Assembly (NCBI RefSeq): GCF_036373705.1
Contig: NW_027102721.1
Location: forward strand, 82,808-146,807
Origin: Amia ocellicauda
Lineage: Eukaryota > Chordata > Actinopteri > Amiiformes > Amiidae
Direction of reading: 5' to 3'
DNA: 64,000 nt
Shown here: positions 18,532 to 27,477 of the stretch, in pieces
Layout: each line of letters opens with the position of its first letter
How positions within the stretch are numbered: the stretch's first letter is position 1
Notes under the pieces: generated by a model
What the model was told of the DNA's origin: nothing
Seen by the model: only the letters and a program-made list of their open reading frames with translations
Database searches by the model: none
Program-made: the position numbers and the translations under genes

Positions 18532-19192
18532 CAGTGGTTTTGATAACAGACTTCAACACCCTTTCTCCTGTATTATAGCCGGTCCCTCCAATTCGAGTAA
18601 GAGCTATCTTATAAAGAACATCATAGAAGATGTGGACGCAACCGTGTCCCAAGCTCTTGACAACATAGTGTGGTGTTACTCTTGCTGGCAACCTCTCTAC
18701 GATGATTTGGCATCAAAAAAAAATAATCTGAAATTTGTGCAAGGTCTCCCCGCCTCGTTGTGTGACGATGACCTGTTCCCGCCCGGACAAACTAATCTAG
18801 TGATCCTTGATGACCTGATGGAGCAGGCCGGTGACAACAGTGAAGTGGAAAAAGCTTTCACAAAGTACACTCATCATAGGAATTTAAGTATTATTTATTT
18901 AGTTCAAAATCTATTTTTTCAAGGTAAAAAAAGCCGCACTATTAATTTAAATGCCAATTATATAATTCTTTTTAAAAACCCCAGAGATAAACTACAGGTC
19001 ACCGTCTTGGCTCGTCAAATGTACCCTAACCAGACCAAATTCTTTTTGGAGGCATTTGAGGATGCCACCAAAAAACCCTACGGGTACTTGATTGTGGACT
19101 TAAAAGCACAAACCCCAGAAGACTTTCGCCTCAGAACAGGTTTGTGCCCGCCCGATTGGCCGGCAGTGTATGTGCTAAAGAAAAGGAAATAA
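18521..19192 (+). CDS. A32/FtsK-HerA-like packaging ATPase (E2, Walker A altered)
   Basis: This is the genome-packaging ATPase of the Maverick set, 223 aa. The Walker A loop at residues 21-28 is GPSNSSKS here but GPSNSGKS in E3 and E4, a Gly to Ser change beside the catalytic Lys (18596) that probably weakens ATP binding. Walker B is NLVILDD (D97/D98), followed by YLVQN (sensor-like, N130). The ATG lies inside the PolB stop region. The downstream core-peptide ATG is 6 bp past the stop, so these genes are packed like a polycistronic or alternatively spliced viral unit. Confidence 0.9.
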   Translation: MDISSGFDNRLQHPFSCIIAGPSNSSKSYLIKNIIEDVDATVSQALDNIVWCYSCWQPLYDDLASKKNNLKFVQGLPASLCDDDLFPPGQTNLVILDDLMEQAGDNSEVEKAFTKYTHHRNLSIIYLVQNLFFQGKKSRTINLNANYIILFKNPRDKLQVTVLARQMYPNQTKFFLEAFEDATKKPYGYLIVDLKAQTPEDFRLRTGLCPPDWPAVYVLKKRK

Positions 19193-19198
19193 ATAAGA

Positions 19199-19534
19199 AT
19201 GTCTGTTCGGATTAAAAGAAATCTGCCGCTTTTGCAAATGTTATTTGAGGGGAGCCCGCGCCATAGGAAAGCTGTGCTGGCAGGGGCCCCCTCGGATTTG
19301 ATCGAGACCCTGTGTGAAATAGCTTTTAACATCTTACGCGGTAATATACCCCTAACCCCTTCTCAACATTCTAAACTCAAAAAACAAAAAGCGGTTATCA
19401 AGATCATCGCTAATAAGAAGTATTCTATTAAAAGAAAAAGAAAGAAGATTAATCAAACCGGAGGTTTTATAGGACCGCTGTTGAGCATAGCCGTGCCTTT
19501 CCTAACCAGTCTTCTAGCTTCTAGAGTGGGTTAA
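19199..19534 (+). CDS. pX-like basic core/minor virion protein, 111 aa (E2)
   Basis: The N-terminal half is helical (LPLLQMLFEGSPRHRKAVLAG, then IETLCEIAFNILRGNIPLT). The centre is strongly basic (KYSIKRKRKKINQ) and the C-terminus is hydrophobic (GGFIGPLLSIAVPFLTSLL). The basic-to-TGGF junction resembles an adenain-type processing site, as in adenovirus pX/mu-like core peptides that are cleaved in the virion. Maverick and adintovirus elements typically carry such a gene. The protein is identical in E2, E3 and E4. Family assignment is by overall pattern, without an alignment. Confidence 0.65.
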   Translation: MSVRIKRNLPLLQMLFEGSPRHRKAVLAGAPSDLIETLCEIAFNILRGNIPLTPSQHSKLKKQKAVIKIIANKKYSIKRKRKKINQTGGFIGPLLSIAVPFLTSLLASRVG

Positions 19535-19536
19535 TA

Positions 19537-20280
19537 ATGGAATATGCTCAGAAAATGTTTTTGATCCCTCAGGAGCAGCTTGAGAAACTGAGAAAAAATG
19601 TTGTCGGGCCAGAGCCCATTAGACAAATGGCCGAAAACAACCTGGACTCTGAAATGAAAGCTATACTGGCCAGGGCCGATTTAAATCAGTATTCCAAAGC
19701 CCAGATGTATAGCAACACGTTACAGCGCTACCTCCGTCTGGTTAGACAGGGTGAAAAAGATCAAAACATTTTAACTTTAACCATGGCCTCTCAAGAAAAT
19801 GGTTCTGGGACTGATGCGGGGGGTACGGTTGATAAAGATGTTGCGGTGCCCGAACCTGTTGAGAGTTCAGAGGGAGATGTTGTAATGGATGTTTTGAGAA
19901 ACATGCCGGCCAGAAGCAAAAGACATGCAGAATATATTCTGCACAAAATGGTTCAGAAACCGCGGGTAACGACTTGGAATGAACAGGGTGAATTTGTTTT
20001 TAAAGGACAACTGATCAAAGGTTCACACATGTTTGATTTGTTGAAGAGTGTCACTAGCACTAATAAGGTACCCGATAGTCGCCGACCTGTAGGCTGGAAT
20101 GCTTTCCTACAGGCGATGGCCTGTCTGAACATGCCCCAATCAACAGTCCCTAACCAGGAAACGCGACAAAAAATCCGTCTGTGTAAAGAGGTGGTGACTG
20201 ATCTGACGCCGATATCTCATTACTCTGACCGTGTTGAGCAACCCTCCTCAGGATCTATCCATCGTTGGGAAGCTTATTAA
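19537..20280 (+). CDS. 247-aa conserved Maverick protein (E2)
   Basis: The ATG follows the previous stop by 2 bp. The N-terminal 75 residues look like a coiled-coil or helical region (KMFLIPQEQLEKLRKN; LNQYSKAQMYSNTLQRYLRL). A disordered acidic linker (about 88-122) follows, then a compact C-terminal domain (HAEYILHKMV...RRPVGWNAFLQAMACL). I recognise this only as a conserved structural-type ORF next to the core peptide in Mavericks; function is unknown, with a virion or packaging accessory likely from context. E2 has Met at two sites where E3 and E4 have Thr. Confidence 0.65.
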   Translation: MEYAQKMFLIPQEQLEKLRKNVVGPEPIRQMAENNLDSEMKAILARADLNQYSKAQMYSNTLQRYLRLVRQGEKDQNILTLTMASQENGSGTDAGGTVDKDVAVPEPVESSEGDVVMDVLRNMPARSKRHAEYILHKMVQKPRVTTWNEQGEFVFKGQLIKGSHMFDLLKSVTSTNKVPDSRRPVGWNAFLQAMACLNMPQSTVPNQETRQKIRLCKEVVTDLTPISHYSDRVEQPSSGSIHRWEAY

Positions 20281-20458
20281 TCTCATGTTTTTATTTGTCT
20301 CCCCTGTAAATAAGGAACCGACAAACAATTTTTTTATTTTTTATTTTTATTTTCAAATGTTGTACATTTATTTATAACATAACCCTGCTTTGTATAAGAT
20401 TTGTGTTGAATAAAAACAAAACTAATGATTCAAAGGCTGTTTTCATTATTTTTTCACT
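20281..20458. terminator. bidirectional poly(A) region between convergent gene sets (E2)
   Basis: This AT-rich gap has AATAAA on the plus strand at 20409-20414. On the minus strand AATAAA is read from TTTATT at 20367-20372, with further TTTATT tracts near 20288 and 20333. It separates the rightward replication/packaging genes from the leftward capsid/integrase genes. Confidence 0.65.
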
Positions 20459-21031
20459 TTAACACGCATGACATCTTTTAAAATCCTCACAAGAACACCC
20501 CATCTGTATACATGGCTGGCTAGGGTCGTAAGTAATTGTGTTATAAGGGGGGGTCCACAGTGTCCTGACAAACTCTGCCACTTTTTTATCATTTTGGCCT
20601 AAATCCTCACTGTACAAGGACATAATATCGGGGTATGACCTTCCTTTAGATCTATGATATAAGAAAAACACACAGTGTTGACCACAAGTGAAGGTCTGAA
20701 GACTTTGTACTTGACGACCGCTGTAAATGGTTTCTTGACAGTTGTTGAGCAGAAAGTTATTGATCTTCCGAGGGAAAGGTCTGAAATCCGGGGGGTTTCC
20801 ATAGGAATCAAAAAATTCCCCACGGCGGTCCTCCCTTAGATAAATAGCCAGCCAATGTTCTCCGGGCATATTTTTAGGGTGTGTGTTGATTATGTACATT
20901 GCAGGTAAATTCTTGATCTTAAATTTAGGCAGCTGGTCGCAGGCGTAGACTCCTTGAAACACTTTCCGTGAGCCGTCCAGGGCATTCATGATGTGGTTGA
21001 GCTCTCTGGTGTTCATTTTAATAATAATCAT
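20459..21031 (-). CDS. adenain-like cysteine protease (E2)
   Basis: This is the maturation protease of the virion module, 190 aa, or 185 aa if it starts at the second ATG. The catalytic layout is visible: H59 (GEHWLAI), acidic D75 (FFDSYG), Q109, and C116 (TFTCGQHC) seven residues after Q109, as in adenovirus protease and Ulp1-type peptidases. The C-terminus is Cys-rich (GCSCEDFKRCHAC). The first ATG overlaps the end of the capsid ORF by 14 nt. The basic GGF-containing core peptide is a plausible substrate. Confidence 0.88.
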   Translation of the reverse strand: MIIIKMNTRELNHIMNALDGSRKVFQGVYACDQLPKFKIKNLPAMYIINTHPKNMPGEHWLAIYLREDRRGEFFDSYGNPPDFRPFPRKINNFLLNNCQETIYSGRQVQSLQTFTCGQHCVFFLYHRSKGRSYPDIMSLYSEDLGQNDKKVAEFVRTLWTPPYNTITYDPSQPCIQMGCSCEDFKRCHAC

Positions 21032-22127
21032 ACAGAACGTTTCTCCTCTGATTCACCTCAATAATGTTGTCAAACACAGCATACACGACCATATTTACAG
21101 TGCGTGGTAGAGGCTGCTTGAAACGCATCTCCAAACGCATATTGCCCGTCTTCATCAGTGAAAAATGTTGTCCACACTCTTCGTCAGGGGTCAGGTTGAA
21201 ACCGTACAGGGTGTAACCGCTGCAGTATTCCCGGCGATCGATCAGCAGAGGTTGATCCTTGAGATGGCGACCCGTAGCCAGTACTAGACTGTAATATTCA
21301 CGAACCGCGTTGCCGTTTTCAAAGTCAGGTTGAAAAGGTCTGGATGGAACCTGCACACCATCGACGTACAGTGCTATAAATTCCGCGTTATAATGTTTAA
21401 AGTTAAAGGGGTTCTTGTTGTAAACCCCGGTAAATGCATCATTATCCACGAGACCTATAATAACCTGTTTTGGGAGCTGGCCTAGAAACAGATTTTCCTG
21501 GTTCATCACCCGTGTCCCTGCGGGGATACTGTGGACTTTCATATAGACTCTTTCGATCGGGTACTTGGCGTTTGCCGTCATTAAAGCCTGCGCATGTCCT
21601 AGTTTAACCGCCGGGGAGACGGATACTTTTTTCACAAACAGCGAGGCCGATAATATGGTCAGTTTATATTTTTCAGTATCAGGGGTCATCAGACAAAAAG
21701 CACTTTTACTACGGATCATTTTAATTTTAATGTCTACCCCGTTGAGCATGAGTTTTTCTTGGAAAAATATGTCTGCATGAATATGTCCCATTAGCTCAAA
21801 GGTCCTCCCTTCTGTTGAAAAGGCCGTTCTTTTTTGCAAACCCTTATTGAGTCCCTCTGGATCCTGGTCGTCCATAGCTTCCGGGGTGTCTTTGAAGAAA
21901 AGGCCGGGGCTGAACTGTTTGCTTAGGGTCTCCTCACTATAATTAAGGATACACTCCATCATGGCCCTATAGGGGTAAGTATTGCTGCTTTGACTAATGA
22001 GCCGATCTCCCAGGGTCACATCCACCTGTGAAAACATGGTCAAAGTGGGTCTTTGAGACTGGTACGTAGTGTGGCTTGTCATAAGTAATTGTGACCATGT
22101 CATTGCTTTTACCTTTAATAAGTACAT
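21018..22127 (-). pseudogene. major capsid protein (hexon-like), 5'-truncated by deletion (E2)
   Basis: The double-jelly-roll capsid protein typical of Mavericks is recognisable by position and by comparison with E4, whose frame continues upstream. Here capsid-derived sequence starts at about 22040. The roughly 30 codons before it are penton-candidate sequence read in another frame. An internal ATG at 22037 (MFSQV) lies right at the joint. The remaining 340 residues are open to the stop. Losing the N-terminal part of the first jelly roll would be expected to prevent normal capsid assembly. Confidence 0.8.
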
Positions 22128-22683
22128 TTCTCAAAAGGGGGACATAGCTATCCCCGACCCTCTGGTGTGTTATGATATCCGTATACACATAAAGAGTGTA
22201 AAAGCCGCCACTGATGTCAGCCGGGAAGGGTGCCACCACTTCTGAGAACCTGCTCTCTGTGTCAGAATAGAACCCTAATATACGCCCCAGTTGTCCTTTG
22301 GTTTGAATGCTAATACCAGGTTTTGACACCTTGTACACTCTGTTTTTAATAGGGTTGTAATATAGCTTGATGTTGGGGGTGCCTTCTGAGAACTGTTTAT
22401 GCATCTCATCTAATATTGTATCCACATTGTCATAATAACCTCCTTGCATCGTGAATGTCCATTGACTCTTTTTAACATCGTCAAAAATGGCGAAGGTGGC
22501 ATCCTTATCTTGTAAAACAGCCCAAGTGTAAGGATACTGTATTTCCGCCAACCCCACTTCCCACGACCCCCTTAGATCTATAGATTTTCCAAATTGTACC
22601 GTGTAACTGGATATTTCATTTTTAGGGTATATATCGAGAGAGGCGTTACTGGGTAGAGTCACGTAGAAGCCTCCTGATTCCAT
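21994..22683 (-). CDS. penton/minor-capsid candidate, C-terminus replaced (E2)
   Basis: The likely start is the ATG at 22683 (MESGGFYVTLPSNASLDIYP); an upstream in-frame ATG at 22797 lies inside the integrase 3' region and is less likely. The beta-rich sequence WEVGLAEIQYPYTW and position between integrase and hexon fit a minor capsid (penton-type) protein, though I identify it by pattern only. The last ~15 residues (after THFDHV) come from capsid DNA in the wrong frame because of the deletion at about 22040, so the native C-terminus is missing. Confidence 0.5.
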   Translation of the reverse strand: MESGGFYVTLPSNASLDIYPKNEISSYTVQFGKSIDLRGSWEVGLAEIQYPYTWAVLQDKDATFAIFDDVKKSQWTFTMQGGYYDNVDTILDEMHKQFSEGTPNIKLYYNPIKNRVYKVSKPGISIQTKGQLGRILGFYSDTESRFSEVVAPFPADISGGFYTLYVYTDIITHQRVGDSYVPLLRNVLIKGKSNDMVTITYDKPHYVPVSKTHFDHVFTGGCDPGRSAH

Positions 22684-22843
22684 CTTGAGTATCGAAAGTA
22701 ATGACCCCATCACACCAGCGGGCATGTTGTTATAAGGCTTGAATATCACAAACCTGTTGTTCCGGGACCCAACTATTGAACTTTTCAGGCCATCCAAGCC
22801 ATTTCACCAACACATATTTTTTCCGGTTCTGGGTTTTCTCAGC

Positions 22844-23821
22844 TTATATCTTTTCAACTCTGTATACAATGTCTTTACCCACAATAATTTTTTGTATCTC
22901 GGCTTCATAAAACGTTCCTTCTATATCCTCCCCGTCATAGTCTTTTAACCGGTACACGGGGGGGTCTCTAGCCACCTGTTCGGTAACTGTAAAATATTCG
23001 TCAGAAAATGTTTGTTCATAACCTTTGGCAAAAGTACTCCTTAGCTTTGAAACGCGAACCACATCACCGATGTTGAACTTATAAGTAGTTTTCCCCTTCT
23101 TAATAAATGGGCCGTATAATTTTTTATAGACCTTAAAAGAATTACTTTGATCAACATCTATAGGCTTCATTTTAATACTGGCGTGATACCCTTGGTTGTA
23201 AGCATCGATAAAATCCTGAACTTTATCAAAATACTTGAACGTGTTGACCGCTGTAAAATATCTCCACATTTTGGTCTTTATGGTGCGGTTAAACCTCTCC
23301 ACCACCGATGCCTTAAGCTCATTACCGGTGGTGAAATGATGTATTTTGTGTCTCTTCAGTAGATTCTGAAATTCTCTGTTGAGAAACTCTTTTCCTTTAT
23401 CAGTCTGCAGTTTTTTAGGACATCGTCCCTGGGACAATATATCCTCAAAGGCCCTTGTCACCGCCCGACCTGTTTTATTATGTAGAATGCGAGCCCAGGC
23501 ATATTTTGATAACACATCGATACACATCAACATAAATTTGTGACCATTGTTATGTTTTGATAAATTTGACATATCGACTAGATCCATTTGCCATTGTGAG
23601 TCTATGTCAGTTGCATATACACGGTTTCTTTTAAAGTTAATCCTGAGAGGTTTATGTAAGGTATAGGCGTCTTGTTCCCGTAACCAATCTGAAACAACCA
23701 CATCATTAACCTTCATGCCGGCCTCAGCGAGTCCTCTTTGAAAACCCTTCTTACCCGCCAAACCCCCAATCTTGGCTGGGTTGTAGTATAGTTCATGCAT
23801 TTGGGGAGCTTGCCGAGTCAT
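22844..23821 (-). CDS. Maverick integrase, chromodomain lost by nonsense mutation (E2)
   Basis: This has the same D,D,E core as E1 and E3. A T at 22845 (A in E1 and E3) makes TAA, ending the protein at YRVEKI after 325 residues instead of 363 and removing almost all of the chromodomain. It also has Val to Met and Glu to Asp changes near the N-terminus (GMKVND, VSDWL). The catalytic core itself is unbroken, so catalysis may persist while chromatin targeting is lost; that last point is an inference. Confidence 0.9.
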   Translation of the reverse strand: MTRQAPQMHELYYNPAKIGGLAGKKGFQRGLAEAGMKVNDVVVSDWLREQDAYTLHKPLRINFKRNRVYATDIDSQWQMDLVDMSNLSKHNNGHKFMLMCIDVLSKYAWARILHNKTGRAVTRAFEDILSQGRCPKKLQTDKGKEFLNREFQNLLKRHKIHHFTTGNELKASVVERFNRTIKTKMWRYFTAVNTFKYFDKVQDFIDAYNQGYHASIKMKPIDVDQSNSFKVYKKLYGPFIKKGKTTYKFNIGDVVRVSKLRSTFAKGYEQTFSDEYFTVTEQVARDPPVYRLKDYDGEDIEGTFYEAEIQKIIVGKDIVYRVEKI

Positions 23822-23877
23822 TCTGCCAAATAAACACACAGACCCACACTATGCGCAAAGTTTTTATGCAAGGTTTT

Positions 23878-24390
23878 TTATTCAACTTCAGGAGAGCAGA
23901 TACCCCTTTTTAGACATTTGAGAAAAGTATAACATACACAACAATTTTTTCTACGGTCCAGACAAAAAGAAATCAGATGATTGGTTACTTGATCTATATC
24001 AACAAATACCTGTTTCTTTATCTTGTAGGCACACACCTCAGTTACATATGTAAATAAAACAACAATATGACCTATTTTAAAAGTAAACAGAGGGGTATTA
24101 AACATGCTCAGTAAAAGGTCATACAGATGTTGATGAAATGGCCTAATATCATTCTTGGCCCCCTTGAGCGCTTCATCCCAGTGTTCGTACCCCCCGGTCT
24201 TTGTTACAGCAACCATTAACTTTTCCAGGTTTGAAAGTTGATCCTCATCGATGGTTAAATCTGTAGAGAAAAGGCTCGCGTTGGCTACTTTTCTGTCAAG
24301 CACATGGTGTAATAGCGCTCTCAGGTTAGCTGCAGAGTGTTGATGACAGAACCAGTTGCAGCAGCAGTCCAGAACATTCCCCATGTTCAA
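23878..24390 (-). CDS. Bcl-2-like candidate, 170 aa (E2)
   Basis: It is identical in protein sequence to the E1 copy, with a BH1-like segment at residues about 97-121 and the stop inside an AATAAA signal (23877-23882). Complete conservation across E1-E3, while the neighbouring integrase and capsid genes are damaged, is notable but may only reflect recent duplication. Confidence 0.5.
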   Translation of the reverse strand: MNMGNVLDCCCNWFCHQHSAANLRALLHHVLDRKVANASLFSTDLTIDEDQLSNLEKLMVAVTKTGGYEHWDEALKGAKNDIRPFHQHLYDLLLSMFNTPLFTFKIGHIVVLFTYVTEVCAYKIKKQVFVDIDQVTNHLISFCLDRRKNCCVCYTFLKCLKRGICSPEVE

Positions 24391-24396
24391 AGTCCC

Positions 24397-25245
24397 TTAG
24401 TTCAGGTCAGAGTCTGAATCAGTGGCGTAGATGTCGAATTCTTCGTCGCTGCCCCCAGCTTTAACTTCTTTACGGAAGAAATAAGCTTTTAGCTTGCCAG
24501 CGGTTTTTCTACTTGGCTCATCCAGGTCATTGAGCAGCTGCCCAAGTTTCTCTATTATAAACGGCTCCTTTTTCAGCTCCAGCAAAATCTCATCTATGAT
24601 TTTCTGGACTTGTCCAGCAGTGACATGTATGTGGGAGTAAGACAGAGCCTTGATTAGTGCCGGTTTCAGCCACGGTTTGTTCAGTCTTCTGTAAAACACG
24701 TTGAAATAGAACAGGAAATAGTAACGGTCTGGTTCAAACAAACAACTGTGTCTCAACTGACTGGGGTGATTCACTTCACACCCCCGACAGACTTCTTTCA
24801 GAGCTCGGTCGATGAGAGCACTCAGAATATACACCAGGGTGCTTTTAACCACTCTGCTTACTTGGACACCTACCCCGGGCATAAATCCTGCGTCTTCATC
24901 ACGCCCCCGAGACCGTCCGATGCTCATTGGGTCGCCTGGTGGTTTGTGGGGTGTTTCTACATCCATTGGACTGACCCCCTCCTGAGACGCACAGACGGTA
25001 GACAGTTCGGCAAAATCGAGGCCCTCCATGAGCTCCAGAGGCTGGGGATCCCCGAGACTCATTTGGACATCCATCGCTCCGCATGTTGTTTCGTCCTGAG
25101 GGACCGGGGTCTGAGGTCTTGGAGGGTAACCGCAGTCAGAGGGTTCCGGAGTGTATACAAAATCTGGGGAATAGAACCAGGGGTGATCCCGGGTTTGAAG
25201 AGGCCTGTAGAGCCTGTCGACGTCCGCAGCTTTCGGGTAAGACAT
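24397..25245 (-). CDS. 282-aa protein with GC-HPSQ-H-C motif (E2)
   Basis: It has the same protein as E1, with the C153/C156/HPSQ/H166/C168 motif intact. The stop lies 6 bp before the start of the 170-aa gene. Confidence 0.75.
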   Translation of the reverse strand: MSYPKAADVDRLYRPLQTRDHPWFYSPDFVYTPEPSDCGYPPRPQTPVPQDETTCGAMDVQMSLGDPQPLELMEGLDFAELSTVCASQEGVSPMDVETPHKPPGDPMSIGRSRGRDEDAGFMPGVGVQVSRVVKSTLVYILSALIDRALKEVCRGCEVNHPSQLRHSCLFEPDRYYFLFYFNVFYRRLNKPWLKPALIKALSYSHIHVTAGQVQKIIDEILLELKKEPFIIEKLGQLLNDLDEPSRKTAGKLKAYFFRKEVKAGGSDEEFDIYATDSDSDLN

Positions 25246-25323
25246 TCTCTTTAATTTTAAACCATGAATGAATTGTTGCGCCTTTTATCCTATCTCTTCA
25301 CTACGTCACGACACACCGCCCTC
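25246..25323 (-). promoter_or_regulatory. promoter of the 282-aa gene (E2)
   Basis: The TATA-like ATAAAAGG is at 25281-25288 and the CRE-like GTGACGTA at 25302-25309, both read on the minus strand. Confidence 0.55.
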
Positions 25324-26034
25324 TTAGAAGAGAGTAGACCCTGAGCCGTCAGACCCCCCTCCAACCCCCCACAGGTCGTCTGTTTTATCATCGTCGTCGT
25401 CATTCAAGGGGGATATATAATCCATAATCCAGCATATTCTCCTTCTAACAGAATCCAGTTGTGAACATTTGGTCAAGATGTCAAAACCATCATTTATACA
25501 GTTTATGACCTCTTTCAAGAACGGCCAGTCCACGGCGTCAAACATAATTTCAGTAACCTGTTTTTCTGGATCCTCCACAACCCCTTCAATAGGGTTTGTA
25601 ATCAGGGTACTGCTAAACAAAACCTTACGATCAGTAGTTAGAGATAGACTCTTCACCACTGTACCGTAGTTCTGCAAGCTTTCCCATTCACACCTTTCAA
25701 AACTCTGAGTCGGAGACTCCATTTCGCCTTCTCTTGGACCCTCTTGCAAGCCTTCTAGAGTCTTATCCACAAGCCCCAGGTCTCTCCATGCCATCACCTT
25801 CAACCAGTCCTCAAAAGAGTATTCAATCACCGTCTCAAAAGGTTCCAACGTATCCTCCTTCTCTCCCAAAGCAAAAAGCTCCACTCCAACATAGCTGGGA
25901 TCCCTTTTAAAGCGGTAACCCCGTCGACCCCCCCAGAACAACACCCAGGAGCGTTCAATCTTCAAATTGGTGAGTACAGGAACCCTTGCCCGGGATTGTT
26001 TCTTGCGGGGTTTCATGTTGATGTCGCTGGACAT
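25324..26034 (-). CDS. 236-aa unknown protein (E2)
   Basis: The open frame is kept. Differences from E1 are WGGRRG, EKEDTLEP, GEMESP and FDAVDW. The basic N-terminus and Asp-run C-terminus are unchanged. A TATA-like box (26101-26108) lies upstream. Confidence 0.7.
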   Translation of the reverse strand: MSSDINMKPRKKQSRARVPVLTNLKIERSWVLFWGGRRGYRFKRDPSYVGVELFALGEKEDTLEPFETVIEYSFEDWLKVMAWRDLGLVDKTLEGLQEGPREGEMESPTQSFERCEWESLQNYGTVVKSLSLTTDRKVLFSSTLITNPIEGVVEDPEKQVTEIMFDAVDWPFLKEVINCINDGFDILTKCSQLDSVRRRICWIMDYISPLNDDDDDKTDDLWGVGGGSDGSGSTLF

Positions 26035-26155
26035 GTTGAAGAAGCGGGATGTTTCAGATGCTGAGAATTAAAGAGGTATTGCCTAAAAGCAGCGCGGGGT
26101 CTTAAATAGAGAGGAGAGTTTCGGGGCGTTGCCTTCAGGGGGGGGGGGGGGGTCT
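26035..26155 (-). promoter_or_regulatory. promoter of the 236-aa gene (E2)
   Basis: TATTTAAG is read on the minus strand at 26101-26108, 67 bp before the ATG. A G run separates it from the CRE-bearing terminal repeat. Confidence 0.5.
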
Positions 26156-26336
26156 TTATGGGTGGCCTTGTTGTTCAGGGTTTTAGGGGTGTACACTTTC
26201 TGACGGATATGACGTAGGAATAATTAAGGAAATAACTCTAAAATCACGCCCCCCAATTATGACGTAGGAATATTAATAAGCTTAGGGCATACGTCATAAC
26301 AAAATAGGCCGCGCCCAAAAAACCCTACTATCTACT
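26156..26336. repeat. right terminal inverted repeat of E2
   Basis: It is 181 bp, the inverse complement of 10638-10818, with three CRE-like motifs. Confidence 0.93.
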
Positions 26337-26342
26337 CACAGG
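26337..26342. repeat. target-site duplication CACAGG, right of E2
   Basis: It pairs with 10632-10637. Confidence 0.92.
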
Positions 26343-26369
26343 TCCTAGGGGAAGAGCAACAGATCCACC

Positions 26370-26441
26370 TTCCCTGACCGGGAATCGAACCCGGGCCGCG
26401 GCGGTGAGAGCGCCGAATCCTGACCACTAGACCACCAGGGA
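26370..26441 (-). tRNA. tRNA-Glu(CTC), U3
   Basis: This is an intact cloverleaf. Its 3' end lies 33 bp from the E2 terminus. Confidence 0.93.
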
Positions 26442-26576
26442 CGGCTCCGGAAGTGACCCGCCACACGCAGCACTCTGGGCGCAACTTGGCTCACTCTGGA
26501 CTTGGCCGTGCGACAGAGCGAGACGTGTGCGTAGAGCAGAAACCTTCGTCACGGGCAAGAGGTGGGCAGCCGGCTT

Positions 26577-26648
26577 GGTTCCATGGTGTAATGGTTAGCA
26601 CTCTGGACTCTGAATCCAGCGATCTGAGTTCAAGTCTCGGTGGGACCT
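26577..26648 (+). tRNA. tRNA-Gln(CTG), U3
   Basis: The cloverleaf is intact with T8 present. One C to T change (GATCTGAG) lies at the start of the T-stem, shared with U4. Confidence 0.9.
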
Positions 26649-26804
26649 GGGGCCCTTGGCAGGGGCAGCGGCGGTGAAGCGGTGGTCTCCCTGCGTGAGG
26701 GCCTGTGTCTGCGAATAAGGCCTGTTTATGTTCCCTCTTGGGAGGCTTGGAGACGAATTGGCAAAAACTCCGGGTCGGCCTGGTGCGTTCATCTTCCTGG
26801 TGGT

Positions 26805-27456
26805 GACCGCGTGGCTTAACGGAGAAGAAGGTGCCTGTGTTGACAGATTACAGATAGATTATTTCCCTTCTTGGAAATCATCGTTAAAGCGAAAAGGAAC
26901 TTTGTAAACCAGCTAGCTTGGAAGCAACCACGTCAGGGCATTCTTTCAGTGAGACCTCGGTTTTTTACAAGCACGAGTGAAGCTTTAAAAGAAAATGACA
27001 TAGAATGTTTGCGGCCGTTCATCCAATCAAAAGTTGCAAGCCCGAGTCCGATTGCGGTCTGTCTTCCCTGGGGGCGGGGGGGATTGTGTTTTGTGAGATT
27101 CGGGGGAGAGGTGAGGTGGCTTTCTTTGGTGTATGCCAGAGGTCCGGTGAGAGGTTGTCTTTTACAACTGTCCCTCAGTCAATACCAAAAACAGTCCCTG
27201 CCAATCTGGGAAAGCCATTCAGTCCACAAACAGAGTTTTGACAAACATCCTGCGGGCTTTTTCTCCACCGTTTGATCCTTTTATCGTTGACAGGAATTTC
27301 TACAGGGTACGTCCCGAACAGGTGCCTCAATGGCTGTTTGCTAGCTCGATAAATCTAACTTGCTCGGTCTGCATACTATCTTTAATCTAAAACATCATAC
27401 AGTCTCTTCGGTCTGACTTCGGATCGGAAGATTGAGGGTTGGAGTGCCTTTGCGGT
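26805..27456 (+). pseudogene. tRNA-Arg(TCG) interrupted and 3'-truncated, U3
   Basis: The 5' part begins at 26805 and the 3' part at 27410. The acceptor stem ends at TGCGGT, where the U3 deletion begins, so the last bases seen in other units are lost. Confidence 0.72.
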
Positions 27457-27461
27457 GATGG

Positions 27462-27475
27462 CCTGCGTGAGGGCC
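27462..27475. repeat. templated filler at U3 deletion joint
   Basis: CCTGCGTGAGGGCC matches 26690-26703 of the same unit in the same orientation and replaces about 220 bp present in other units. Confidence 0.6.
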
Positions 27476-27477
27476 AG

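Larger units (their letters stand above)
10638..26336. mobile_element. Maverick/Polinton (adintovirus-like) copy E2, complete
   Basis: This is 15,699 bp between 181-bp terminal inverted repeats (AGTAGATAGTAGGG...CCCTACTATCTACT), flanked by CACAGG. It carries the Maverick hallmark set: protein-primed PolB, A32-like ATPase, adenain-like protease, retroviral-type integrase and hexon-like capsid protein. Lesions specific to this copy are PolB motif B Gly to Arg (17839), ATPase Walker A Gly to Ser (18596) and an integrase stop (22844-22846). It shares with E3 a deletion at about 22040 joining the penton candidate and capsid genes. Confidence 0.95.

Noticed and set aside
22684-22797. N-terminal extension of the penton candidate to an upstream ATG
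   Set aside because: The extension overlaps the integrase 3' coding region and has no family-like content. The ATG at 22683 fits the conserved start of the domain better.
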